Positions 33,958-42,380 of a stretch of 64,000 nt of DNA are shown one piece after another (the stretch's first letter is position 1; every line of letters starts with the position of its first letter). Below the pieces are notes generated by a model that saw nothing but the letters and a program-made list of their open reading frames with translations, did no database searches and was not told the DNA's origin. A program made the position numbers and the translations under genes. This DNA is from Chloroflexota bacterium (lineage in GTDB: Bacteria; Chloroflexota; Anaerolineae; Aggregatilineales; Phototrophicaceae). The stretch covers positions 310,001 through 374,000 of the forward strand of contig JAIUNI010000003.1 in NCBI GenBank assembly GCA_020161935.1. Reading direction: 5' to 3'.

Positions 33958-36888
33958 ATGACACAGAACGACGTTGTGAACAAGACGGACACATTCGGCA
34001 CCTCCAGCACCGGGAGACGCGATTTCCTGAACGCACTCTATAAAGGAAGCCCGGACAACCTCTACCTCGAACTGCGCTGCATCCACCCGACCACCGGGGA
34101 AGCGCGTTCACTGTGGGGACGGATGGGCAATAAGACCGAACTGGCAGCCGCACTCGAACAGGCAGAGACATTGAATCGTGAGGGTTTCGGGGTGTACTTC
34201 GCACCCTGTTTGCGGAAAGGAAAACAGGGCAAAGCGGAAGCTGCCGCGCTGATTCCGGCATTGTGGGTTGATATTGACTGTGATGGGGATACCCACCAGC
34301 GCGACCAGAACTTAACACGTCTCAGAGATTTCGACCGCGCACCATCATTCATCCTCGACAGTGGGGGCGGCTGGCATGGTTACTGGTTGCTGGATCAGCC
34401 GTTCCAGCTTCAGAGTGAGGCTGACCGCCAGAAAATCGCAGGCATTCTGCGCGGACTATTCGCAGCATTAGGCGGCGATCCTGAATACGTGAAAACAGTG
34501 GCGGGGATTATGCGCCTCCCCGATTCGGTGAATACCAAGCCGGAGCGCGGCGGTGTTATGGTCACTGTGGTCGAGTGCTACCCGGAACGGCGTTATACGC
34601 TGGAGTCGTTCGCATGGTTGGAGAGTCAACCACAGCAAACGAGCTTTGATAAGCTGAAGGTGGTGACGCTGAACAGAAACGAACAGCACCCACTGCCGCC
34701 GCGCACTGAAACCTATCTGGCATCCGGCGCTGCGAATGGCAACCGCAACACTGAATTGTTCGCGGCAGCCTGCCAGCTGCGCGATGCGGGCTACAGCCAA
34801 TCCGATGCGGAACGCGAACTCATCCCACGCCACCTTGCTAGCGGCAGCAGTGAGCGTGAGGCACTGGCGACGATCCAGAGTGCTTTCAGCCGCCCGGCAC
34901 GTGATCCCATCCCAGAGCCACGACATAACGCTCGCCAACAAGTGGAACAGCTTGTCAGCCGCTTTGGGCAGCCGGAGACCGAACGTGAACACCCAACGAT
35001 GGAACAAATCAGCGCGGCTGTGACCGCCTGCGCTCACCTCAATCCTGTCGAATGGGCAGCCGAGCGCCAGCGCCTCAAGGTGTTGTGTGGTGATGGACTG
35101 AAAATCGCTGACTTAGACCGTCTCTATCGAGAAGCGAAGCGCGAATTAGACCGCGCTGCCTTTGCCGCCGCACCAGCGACGGAACGGTATCTCATGGCTG
35201 ATGGGTGTATGGTGTTTGAAAAACAGACCGAACGCGGTACGAGTCGCCAGACCGTCGCTGGATGGGTTGGGCGGGTGCTGGAGCGTACTTCCCGCATGGA
35301 CGATGATGGGCAGGTCGAACATCTGACCATGCTGGAACTGACCTGCGGCGAGGAAATACTGACGCTGCCTGTGCCGAGCGAACTCTTTGGCGATCCCAAT
35401 GCTTTGCAGCGCTTTATCGCCGGACATGCTGGTGAGAACTTCACCGTCCGCGCAGGGATGATACGTCACCTTGCGCCTGCGATTCTAGCATTGTCGGGAA
35501 CGTATCCGCGTCGCAAAACCTACCGCTTCATGGGCTGGACGGAAATCGACGGTAAGTGGGTGTATGTTTCACCGGAAATGAGTGTGAGTGTCGATGGACA
35601 GTTAGGTGAGCCTCCAGAGGTTGAGCTTGAAAGCCGCCTGCGCGACTACCGCTTGTGCAGCACGGACTGGCAACACAGTCTGGAAGCACTCAGAGCAACA
35701 ACTGCTACACTTCCGAGACACCTCGCACCGTCCTTGATTGCCTTTGCCATGCTGCCCGTCGTACAACGGTTCTTTCCGGCAGCGGCGACCCGCCCGGCGG
35801 TACATCTGGTGGGAACATCCGGCAGCGGCAAATCGGAGATTGCCTCACTGTTGACCAGTTTCTACGGACAGTTCACTCGTGATACACCTCCGGGTCAGTG
35901 GGGCGATACCATCAACACCGTCGAGGCGCTGGGCTACGCGCTGGCGGATACCCTCTACTGGGTCGATGACTACAAGACCATTTATGCAGACGAACGCACT
36001 TTCACACGTTTTTTGCAGAGCTATTCGCGGGGCATGGGACGGGGGAGGCTGACCCGTGAAGCCAAACTGCGGCATGAACGTCCCTGTCGCGGACTGCTGC
36101 TGTCTACTGGGGAGACGACGCTTGAGGGAGAAGCCTCGATCCTGTCGCGTATGTTGGTGCTGGAGATTCCACCCTGGGAGAAACGCGATCCGGGTGGTGC
36201 AGCGCTGGCGAAGCTGGAAACAGTACGCGACCAGCTCCCCGGCTTCACAGCCCGCTTCATTCAGTGGATTGCGGCTCAAGCGGATGAAGGAACGCTGGCG
36301 AAGGAACTGGCAAGCCGTTTTGAGTCGAATGTGAAGGGCTACCGCGACAGCCTCACCAGCAAGTTGGGGCGGCAGGCGAATACAGGGCGTATGGTGCAAA
36401 ACTGGGCGGTGCTGGTCACGACCTATCAGATGCTCAGGCAGTTCATGACGGAATTGGATTGTGATGATGTCTTACCCTCATGGCAGGACAGCATTGTAGA
36501 AACGGTGAAGGCGGTGCAGCAGGAGCGTGCCGGTCAGGTGTTCATTGACACACTGGGGCAGCTTCTCGCCAGCGGTGAGCTTATGCTGGCAAAAGATATG
36601 CGTGAGCCGGAGGAGCCACGACCCGGAACCACTATCGTTGGTTATCTCGACGAGCGTTATGTGTATCTGCTGCCGGATGTCGCACACCGTGCTATTCTGC
36701 GAGTACAGCCGCTCAAGTTCAACACCCCGGCGATTGGGGCGCAGTTGAAGGAAGATGGTTGGCTCGTTCCCGGCACGAACAATCTGACGGTGCAGCGGCG
36801 CATCCGGGGCATCCCCACACGTTTGTGGCAGTTGAAAGCTGATTTTCTAGGTTGTGACGACTGTGACGGTGGTTCAGTGACCGCATAG
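33958..36888 (+). CDS. Primase-helicase replication protein
   Basis: The ATG at 33958 is preceded by AAAGGA. In the 976-residue protein the N-terminal third is an archaeo-eukaryotic primase domain with ALWVDIDCDGD (D105, D107) and SGGGWH (S135-H140), then MRLPDSVNTKPERGG as in the shorter primase at 6448. The C-terminal half has a P-loop ATPase: GTSGSGKSE (K625), Walker B-like TLYWVDDYK and an arginine-bearing segment SILSRMLVLEIP. This layout is common to plasmid and phage replication proteins that prime and unwind. Iteron-like repeats follow directly, one inside its 3' end, so this is the best candidate initiator. Confidence 0.8.
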   Translation: MTQNDVVNKTDTFGTSSTGRRDFLNALYKGSPDNLYLELRCIHPTTGEARSLWGRMGNKTELAAALEQAETLNREGFGVYFAPCLRKGKQGKAEAAALIPALWVDIDCDGDTHQRDQNLTRLRDFDRAPSFILDSGGGWHGYWLLDQPFQLQSEADRQKIAGILRGLFAALGGDPEYVKTVAGIMRLPDSVNTKPERGGVMVTVVECYPERRYTLESFAWLESQPQQTSFDKLKVVTLNRNEQHPLPPRTETYLASGAANGNRNTELFAAACQLRDAGYSQSDAERELIPRHLASGSSEREALATIQSAFSRPARDPIPEPRHNARQQVEQLVSRFGQPETEREHPTMEQISAAVTACAHLNPVEWAAERQRLKVLCGDGLKIADLDRLYREAKRELDRAAFAAAPATERYLMADGCMVFEKQTERGTSRQTVAGWVGRVLERTSRMDDDGQVEHLTMLELTCGEEILTLPVPSELFGDPNALQRFIAGHAGENFTVRAGMIRHLAPAILALSGTYPRRKTYRFMGWTEIDGKWVYVSPEMSVSVDGQLGEPPEVELESRLRDYRLCSTDWQHSLEALRATTATLPRHLAPSLIAFAMLPVVQRFFPAAATRPAVHLVGTSGSGKSEIASLLTSFYGQFTRDTPPGQWGDTINTVEALGYALADTLYWVDDYKTIYADERTFTRFLQSYSRGMGRGRLTREAKLRHERPCRGLLLSTGETTLEGEASILSRMLVLEIPPWEKRDPGGAALAKLETVRDQLPGFTARFIQWIAAQADEGTLAKELASRFESNVKGYRDSLTSKLGRQANTGRMVQNWAVLVTTYQMLRQFMTELDCDDVLPSWQDSIVETVKAVQQERAGQVFIDTLGQLLASGELMLAKDMREPEEPRPGTTIVGYLDERYVYLLPDVAHRAILRVQPLKFNTPAIGAQLKEDGWLVPGTNNLTVQRRIRGIPTRLWQLKADFLGCDDCDGGSVTA

Positions 36889-37133
36889 CCGTGTGAATCA
36901 TCGCAGTGAAGGCGCATAGAAGTGCCTGTTTCAGGTGTGACACTGGTTCACTTGAGAGAGGCACTCTCTTTTTCATCCGACAGCCTCCACAATCACTGTC
37001 ACAGATGAACCAGCGAACCTGTCACAGAACCGCATTTAGGTTGCAAAATACAGAATTACACAGGGTATCCACAGCACGCATCAACAGACTGAATTTGTAT
37101 CTGTGACGGTTGTGACAGTGGTTCAGTGTTCAC
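36862..37133 (+). other. Candidate replication origin with iteron-like repeats
   Basis: The core TGTGAC(G/A)(G/C)TGGTTCA occurs at 36862-36879, 36936-36951 and 37111-37128. Related inverted copies lie at about 36994-37024 (CACTGTCACAG, CCTGTCACAGAACC). GTATCCACA at 37065-37073 is one base from a DnaA box. A-T-rich DNA lies at 37030-37100. Repeats spaced 74 and 175 bp apart beside a primase-helicase gene suit an origin; they could also be operators for that gene. Confidence 0.6.
36955..36973 (+). terminator. Terminator after primase-helicase gene
   Basis: AGAGAG (36955-36960), a 3-base loop and CTCTCT (36964-36969) run into TTTT. It is a short stem but has a typical U tract, and lies within the repeat-rich region. 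Confidence 0.5.
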
Positions 37134-37490
37134 GATGCCGCCATTTAGCAGCAGTGTTCATCTTCCGATGTTTACCTTCAGGTATACTGGTTGCAGTGAG
37201 GCACAGTATTCTGTCGCTAATCAACCGAGCAATTTGCCTTATCTCTCCATGCGGTGTATCGGACTTTACCAATGTCGTCTATCTACACTCGCTTGCACCT
37301 ATTTAGCGCGAAACCGCTCTATCATGGCAACGCCACCTTTGACCCGGATGTCTGCTTATCCCCGAATGCGGTAACAGCACTTGAATTGCAGCAACCTTGC
37401 ACACCTATATGCTGCATCTATCCCGATTGTCACCAGCGTCACTTGCCTGATGTCTTACCCGCCGCAAGCACTGCACCATCCGACCTGGGC
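37134..37490 (+). other. Non-coding stretch before second ssb leader
   Basis: No convincing gene. Pyrimidine-rich on this strand like the stretch before the first ssb, with short matching words (CGCCACCTTTGACC near 37329). Probably an extended leader or origin-flanking DNA. Confidence 0.35.
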
Positions 37491-37710
37491 AGCCGATTTG
37501 TGCTGACCATGTTAGCAGACGCGGCAGTCTGTCAATCCCGCCTTGCGGGATCGCTTTCGCCGTTTTCTTCTGGCTTGTGCCGTTCCACTCACCGAAAACG
37601 TCGAGCGCCTTACAGGTGACAGACTGCTGATTCGCGTCCGCTCAGGGCAGGTCATCAATCGGCATGAGGTCGATGGAAGACAGCGCGAATGCGCGGAAAG
37701 GTTCAACATC
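37491..37710 (+). ncRNA. Structured ssb leader, copy 2
   Basis: Same fold as before the first ssb. P1: AGCAGACGCG 37514-37523 with CGCGTCCGCT 37633-37642 (one mismatch). P2: CAGTCTGTCA 37525-37534 with TGACAGACTG 37617-37626. P3: ATCCCGC/GCGGGAT 37535-37551. P4: CGTTTTC 37561-37567 with GAAAACG 37594-37600. The P4 loop and joiner AGCGCCTTACAGG (37604-37616) are conserved in sequence, as is GCTGACCA just 5' of P1. Helix bases differ from copy 1 but pairing is kept. Confidence 0.75.
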
Positions 37711-38067
37711 ATGGGGACAAGTCTGAATTTTACGGTGACGGGATATGTGGGCGGCGAACCGCAGGTGAAGACGGTAGGTGAGCAGCAGGTCGCCAGCTTC
37801 AGCGTCGCGGTCAACCGCAAAACCAACGGTGGCAAGAAACAGACCCTCTGGGTGCGAGTGAATTGCTGGAATCGCCTGGCAGATGTCGCGTCGCAGTTCG
37901 TCCGCAAAGGAGCACTGGTACAGATCAGCGCCGAGTGGCTGCGTCCGAGCAGCTGGATCGCCAACGATGGCACACCGCAAATCAGTCTGGATGTGGATGC
38001 AAATCGACTAGTTTTGCTTGATCGAGCGGAGGTAGGTGCAGCCGCACAAGAAGAAATCCCCTTCTGA
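37711..38067 (+). CDS. ssb: Single-stranded DNA-binding protein, copy 2
   Basis: The ATG at 37711 follows GGAAAGG; a longer frame would run through the structured leader. The 118-residue OB-fold protein is very similar to copy 1 (LNFTVTGYVGGEPQVKTVGE, KKQTLWVRVNCWNRLADVASQFVRKGALVQI, VDANRLVLLDR). It ends in AAAQEEIPF, a weaker acidic tip than copy 1, so partner binding may differ. It lies downstream of the candidate origin and primase-helicase and probably serves replication or transfer of this element. Confidence 0.95.
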   Translation: MGTSLNFTVTGYVGGEPQVKTVGEQQVASFSVAVNRKTNGGKKQTLWVRVNCWNRLADVASQFVRKGALVQISAEWLRPSSWIANDGTPQISLDVDANRLVLLDRAEVGAAAQEEIPF

Positions 38068-38131
38068 ACCTACCAGTAGTGGTAACAATGGAGCGGCTTG
38101 ATGAATGTCGCTCCAGATTGCTTATCAAGAG

Positions 38132-38806
38132 CTAGAATTTTTTATCTAATAGTCGTTGTAAGAAGGCTTCTTGTGCAGATTTATCAAGTATTGAATGGCT
38201 TTTTAGAACCCTCGCAAAACGCATTGCCTCAGTATCACTTCCAAAAAATTTGATCATTATATCGAACAATTTTTCCACATCGACCTGGATCAGATTAGAT
38301 TCAGATATAGTATTGGTGCTTTGTACAGGTTTTATTTCCGCCAGTTTTGCAAAATACTCATTCACATTTTCAGCAATATTGTTCTCAGGCGGGGTCAGTC
38401 CGCTTACAGTCATAAGGGTTTCAATAAGTTCCATTATGCTATCGCGCCGAGATAAGTTTATGCCTTGGAATTCTGAAAGAGGGCTTGGGAAACGTTCTAA
38501 ATCATAAATACACGGTATAAGTCTCTTTTCTTGATTCTCTGCAGCCAGCCATGCGGCACCAGATTCAAACAACACCCAATCTCTTTGGGCACTTTCCGGG
38601 GTCAATATCACCAAAACTACTTTGGCTCGGTCAAGACTATTCCTGATTTCATCCCTCCATTTCTTACCCGCTTCTGGAGGGTTGCCGCTAGTGTTAAACA
38701 CATCAAATACACGCGAAAACACATTGTCAATCAAGCGATGCACAAGACCAACCAGAGTTTTATCCTGATGAAGATGACTTATAAATAAGGGGATTTTGTC
38801 AGGCAT
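38132..38806 (-). CDS. TIR-domain protein
   Basis: A 224-residue protein. Residues 1-150 are a TIR domain: IPLFISHLHQDK opens the fold, WRDEIRNSLDRAKVVLVILTPES is the central strand-helix, and E81 in WVLFESGAAW sits where NAD-cleaving TIR proteins have the catalytic glutamate. The C-terminal 70 residues are helical (VDVEKLFDIMIKFFGSDTEAM). It is the last gene of a minus-strand, A+T-rich operon of four, 2 bases after an acidic hypothetical protein. It is likely the effector of a defence system that depletes NAD+ or makes a signal; sensing would lie in the other genes. Confidence 0.8.
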   Translation of the reverse strand: MPDKIPLFISHLHQDKTLVGLVHRLIDNVFSRVFDVFNTSGNPPEAGKKWRDEIRNSLDRAKVVLVILTPESAQRDWVLFESGAAWLAAENQEKRLIPCIYDLERFPSPLSEFQGINLSRRDSIMELIETLMTVSGLTPPENNIAENVNEYFAKLAEIKPVQSTNTISESNLIQVDVEKLFDIMIKFFGSDTEAMRFARVLKSHSILDKSAQEAFLQRLLDKKF

Positions 38807-38808
38807 GT

Positions 38809-39324
38809 CTATTCATCGTCGAAGCTTGCCAACAGAAAGGAGATAAATCCATCTAGTTCTATGATCGATTCCATAAATTTATTCCCGAACTCGACAATAT
38901 CGTTGAGTGGCTCAAATCGCCCGATGCGGAGTTTGACTGTTTTCGGTAAATTATCCAACATAGGGAGAGCAATATCAGATGGTCCTGAAACAATCCAATT
39001 AAATTCTTCAAATGCTTCTAGTCCTGAACTGAATATTCGTAAGACATTTTCCATAAAATGTTCTGTATCGTCTGTGCTTAACCCAAATATTTCACCTTCG
39101 AATTTTGCCTGTAACTTAGTTTCATCGACATAGATGTTTATGTCAACTACAATTGTATGTTCTTCATCTTGATAAATAAAAGGTATTTCTATGCAAAGAT
39201 AGAAATACTCTTTTTCCCCGTCTTTACGGCATTCCCCAGCAATATTTGAAAGTTGCTCTATCAACTGGCAAAGTTTTGCTAGGTAGGCATTGGAACACTC
39301 ATTACAGCATTTATCGCCACTCAT
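38809..39324 (-). CDS. Hypothetical acidic protein of TIR operon
   Basis: A 171-residue acidic protein. The N-terminal part has clustered cysteines (DKCCNECSNAYLAKLC) that might bind a metal, followed by beta strands (YFYLCIEIPFIY, HTIVVDINIYVDETKL) and a helical C-terminus. No family recognised. It lies 2 bases from both neighbours, so the four-gene operon is tightly packed. It may be an accessory or sensor for the TIR effector. Confidence 0.6.
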   Translation of the reverse strand: MSGDKCCNECSNAYLAKLCQLIEQLSNIAGECRKDGEKEYFYLCIEIPFIYQDEEHTIVVDINIYVDETKLQAKFEGEIFGLSTDDTEHFMENVLRIFSSGLEAFEEFNWIVSGPSDIALPMLDNLPKTVKLRIGRFEPLNDIVEFGNKFMESIIELDGFISFLLASFDDE

Positions 39325-39326
39325 AT

Positions 39327-39590
39327 CTAACTTCCAACATGTCTAAACACTATACCTTTTGCTCCCAACTTGTTTACAAACTCAGAGCTATGAGATCCTG
39401 CGATTCTCAGATTGTTTGGTTTTTCTTGAGATTCACTCGATTTGATCTGCCATATCTCTTTAACGATTCTTTGACGGTCAAGTATTACTTCTTTTCGATT
39501 CTGACCGCTTACTTGACCAAAATAGAGCTGACGGCTCTTTGCCTTAAATTCGTTATGCAAATCGCTGAGTTTGCGCCCATTTGTTTTCAC
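39327..39590 (-). CDS. Small hypothetical basic protein of TIR operon
   Basis: An 87-residue basic protein beginning with a helix (LSDLHNEFKAKSRQLYFGQ) and ending with SSEFVNKLGAKGIVFRHVG. Its ATG overlaps the stop of the preceding reading frame (ATGA). No family recognised. Confidence 0.55.
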   Translation of the reverse strand: MKTNGRKLSDLHNEFKAKSRQLYFGQVSGQNRKEVILDRQRIVKEIWQIKSSESQEKPNNLRIAGSHSSEFVNKLGAKGIVFRHVGS

Positions 39591-40902
39591 TTCTTACGTC
39601 TCCTATCTGAATAGTCAAATGCGAAATTGCGAAGAATGAATTTGTTGATTATTTCTTTTTCTTCAGCGCTCAAAAATTTCTTAACACTACCGTAAGTGTT
39701 GAGCGCATATTGATCAGGGGGCGTTTCCAAGAAAACGCCTCTACCTTCTATAGTATATTTTTCTGAAAGCTCAATCCCATCATCGGTAGTATACAATCTG
39801 TAGCTAGATCCTTTGTGAACAATAGCGATTCTTAGTCTTTCATCGTGAGATTTTTGTGCCTCATCTATAAGATATGGGATTATGTATTTAGTTGCCTCGT
39901 TCTTTAAATCGCCGTTATCTTGTTCGTCTTCTAGTTTTTTTTTAAAGCACTTGCGAAATTCTTTTCGCCTTCTTGGACAGAAAACGCAATCGAGTCTTGG
40001 TCGTCAAAGAAATGTTGAAATGCGCTTTCGCTTGCTTCGTAATCTCCAGACACCAATTTATTCAAAAATACGATCAGTCTAACACTGGAAAATGCCCACA
40101 TATAGTGAATACGGGATTCATGAGGAATATTGAGAACATCCTGGAACTTATCCACACCCGTAGTGATTAATAGGCTATGTATTCCAGGATAAGTTTCTTG
40201 GTTTTTCACAAATAATGTCATGCGTACATCAGAGAGAAAAATTCTTATGTGATCAAGCATTTCTGTAGACAAAGCATTATTTGATGGATAAGCAAACAGG
40301 ATGAAACTCCAAGAACCTAATGTGATTAAACGTCCAAAATTCACGAGATCATGGTTATCGAAGCGACCGCTGAGTTCATCAACATCGCTTAATTGCATTA
40401 CCCTGATCGATTTAGAGGCAAAAGCCGATCTGAATGACCGAGTTAGTACGTTAACCAATTGAATATCTTTGGGGTACAGGAACAATCCTAGAAAATCTAC
40501 TAAAGTCATGTCGCTAGCAAATACCTTTTGAGGCTTCTCCATATCCCCATAAGATTTTTCTAATTCGTGAAGTATTGCCTCTAAAAAGTTCGGGCAGAAG
40601 GAAATATATCTTGGAAGGTATCCCCGATTAAGACTCCCTGTACCCTGAGAAACTGCAAAGCCACCAATTAGTAACTCTTGCAGATACTCCTGAACATTGT
40701 TGATGAGACTCCGTCCAATCAAATTCTCCAGTAACTCACGGTCAATGACTTGGTTGATTTTCTGAATTAACCAAGAATAACAAAGAATGTTCCGTCGGAG
40801 ATACGTGAAATGGGTACGTTGGGAACGGGGAGTAGCCTCAATCATTGAGACAATATGATCTATATGGGCTTTTCCTTCTTCATAGCTTTTTGTGCATGAC
40901 AT
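39587..40902 (-). pseudogene. TIR-operon first gene, split by A9 run (possible frameshift)
   Basis: Two minus-strand frames join into one protein of about 437 residues. The first (40902-39931) ends at SALKKN-stop just after nine A's (39935-39943). Shifting by -1 at that run continues as LEDEQDNGDLKNEATKY and reads without a stop through 46 new codons into a frame that starts TTG at 39796 and ends at 39587. The C-terminus then overlaps the next ATG. Either the run causes programmed or low-level slippage, a mutation has broken the gene, or the base count is a sequencing error. The protein is mostly helical, unrecognised, and could be the sensor of the TIR system. Confidence 0.65.
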
Positions 40903-41327
40903 ATAACAAACACCTATACCCTAACAGCTAAGCCCATTATAGCTCCAAATTTTCCTCGTTGTGCTGGGCAGAATTTTCGTAACCTAAACGAGTTCTTTAG
41001 TCGATGTGTCAGTCGTCAAAGTAACCTGTTCGTTTCGAGAATTATAGCCTAATCGTATCAATCTGGCTCCGGTGAAAAGAGCTTTCGCCATTTGTAAACC
41101 TCGGGGTTCCCTCGCACTACCGCCGCGCGGCGATCTTACAGCGCGGGGTTCCCTCCTAACCAGCACCAGCAGCGGTACGCCAGTACCATCCTACGGACGG
41201 GACTGCCGAACCACCGCTTTCCCTCTGGGATGCTGGTCAGGTACCTCCCTCAGCGCTGTCCCCGCATGGTCGAGCGGTAGCGCTCAACGTGCTGGCGTTC
41301 CAGCGTGTTTGAGGAGAGGTAGTCCCC
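40903..41327. promoter_or_regulatory. Divergent regulatory region, with palindromes and 12-bp repeats
   Basis: On the minus strand a perfect -10 TATAAT (40936-40941 as ATTATA on plus) precedes the TIR operon. On the right, CGGGGTTCCCTC occurs twice (41102-41113 and 41144-41155). Nested inverted repeats ACCAGCA/TGCTGGT, AGCGGT/ACCGCT and AGCGCT/AGCGCT lie between 41155 and 41300. GAGGAGAGGT is the ribosome site for the sigma-like gene. This looks like a structured leader for that gene, but it does not share the ssb-leader layout. Confidence 0.5.
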
Positions 41328-42218
41328 ATGATCGACAACGATGTTCGTTCCAGTATCAGAGCCAAGATTCGTCCGTTTCCGCGTGTTGCGACCTATCCGA
41401 CAGGGTGGGCAGGGCAGCGCACCTTTGAGCAGATTTACGAGGATTTGATCCCCAGCTTCAACCGGTTGCTGCGCTACTACCGCAACCACGAGTTGGACAT
41501 CCCCGACTTGATAGCTCACGCCTTCATGCGGTTGTGGATGGACATCAGCGCCGACCCCACCATGCTGGCATCGGTAGACAAAGGTGGAGCGCTCAAGCTG
41601 CTGCTGAACCGTACCAATCCGCAGCTTTACCGCAAGTTCTATCGTCGGGAGATGTATCTGGAAGACATCGCTACCCGCAGCGGTGATCCTGACGATTTCA
41701 TCATCGACGGCTTCGATCATTCTCACATCATTGGTCACGCGACCTATGCCGAAGCGATTGAACTCCGCGTTGACATTGAGAAAGTCATCACCGAAATGGC
41801 GGAGAAGTACATAGACAGTCTGCCACATCTGGCAGCGTTGTACTACATCACCACCGAAGTCGGACCGGACGACGCAGCAGCCATTGCCGGGCGCAGTGGC
41901 ACAAAGAAGTGCTGGTGGCTGACGAGCGTGGTCAAGCCGCTGCGGGAGGAGTTGTGTGAGAAACTGGAACTCTTCAAGTCGCGTCAAGAGACATGGCGGG
42001 ATCGGCATCTTGCCGGAGTGGAAGCGCCGCTGCTGCGCCTGGTCGCACGTTACGAGACGGAAGGCAATCTCCGCATGGCAGCGACAGTGCAGAGCATGGG
42101 GGCCTACGAAAGCTGCAAGACTCTGGTTGAGCGGCTGGGATTATCGAAATACACGATCCACATGCTGCGGCGAAACGCACACAAGGAATTGAACAAAGTC
42201 TACGGCTGTCCAGCATGA
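41328..42218 (+). CDS. Sigma-70-like regulatory protein
   Basis: A 296-residue protein. Residues about 30-115 resemble sigma region 2 (FEQIYEDLIPSFNRLLRYYRN, DIPDLIAHAFMRLWMDI, LLLNRTNPQLYRKFYRREM). The C-terminal 60 residues (YESCKTLVERLGLSKYTIHMLRRNAHKELNKV) have a helix-turn-helix like region 4. The spacing between them is longer than in typical ECF factors. A terminator and then the defence operon follow. It may control that operon or the element's own genes. Sigma homology is moderate; a non-sigma HTH protein is the main alternative. Confidence 0.55.
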   Translation: MIDNDVRSSIRAKIRPFPRVATYPTGWAGQRTFEQIYEDLIPSFNRLLRYYRNHELDIPDLIAHAFMRLWMDISADPTMLASVDKGGALKLLLNRTNPQLYRKFYRREMYLEDIATRSGDPDDFIIDGFDHSHIIGHATYAEAIELRVDIEKVITEMAEKYIDSLPHLAALYYITTEVGPDDAAAIAGRSGTKKCWWLTSVVKPLREELCEKLELFKSRQETWRDRHLAGVEAPLLRLVARYETEGNLRMAATVQSMGAYESCKTLVERLGLSKYTIHMLRRNAHKELNKVYGCPA

Positions 42219-42240
42219 AACGGGCAGTCGTTTTATTTCT

Positions 42241-42274
42241 GGCTGGTGAGCAATCGCCAGCCAATTTCTTTTTT
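42241..42274 (+). terminator. Terminator after sigma-like gene
   Basis: GGCTGG (42241-42246) and CCAGCC (42257-42262) form a 6-bp stem with a 10-base loop, followed by AATTTCTTTTTT. Confidence 0.7.
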
Positions 42275-42380
42275 GCTCGGAATCCAAACCAATATTGCAT
42301 GTTCGCTCAGCAAAAATGGTCTACAATTCTACTGTAATACATCATGGCTCTTAGTCCTTGAAGAACTGGCAAGATACGTT

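Noticed and set aside
37254..37619. 121-codon open frame before the second ssb
   Set aside because: It runs through the conserved leader helices, has no ribosome site, and no counterpart before the first ssb.
41262..41315. tRNA-like string (GGTCGAGCGGTAGCGCTC, GTTCCAGC) before the sigma-like gene
   Set aside because: No acceptor stem or anticodon arm can be closed at the right spacing, so not called a tRNA.
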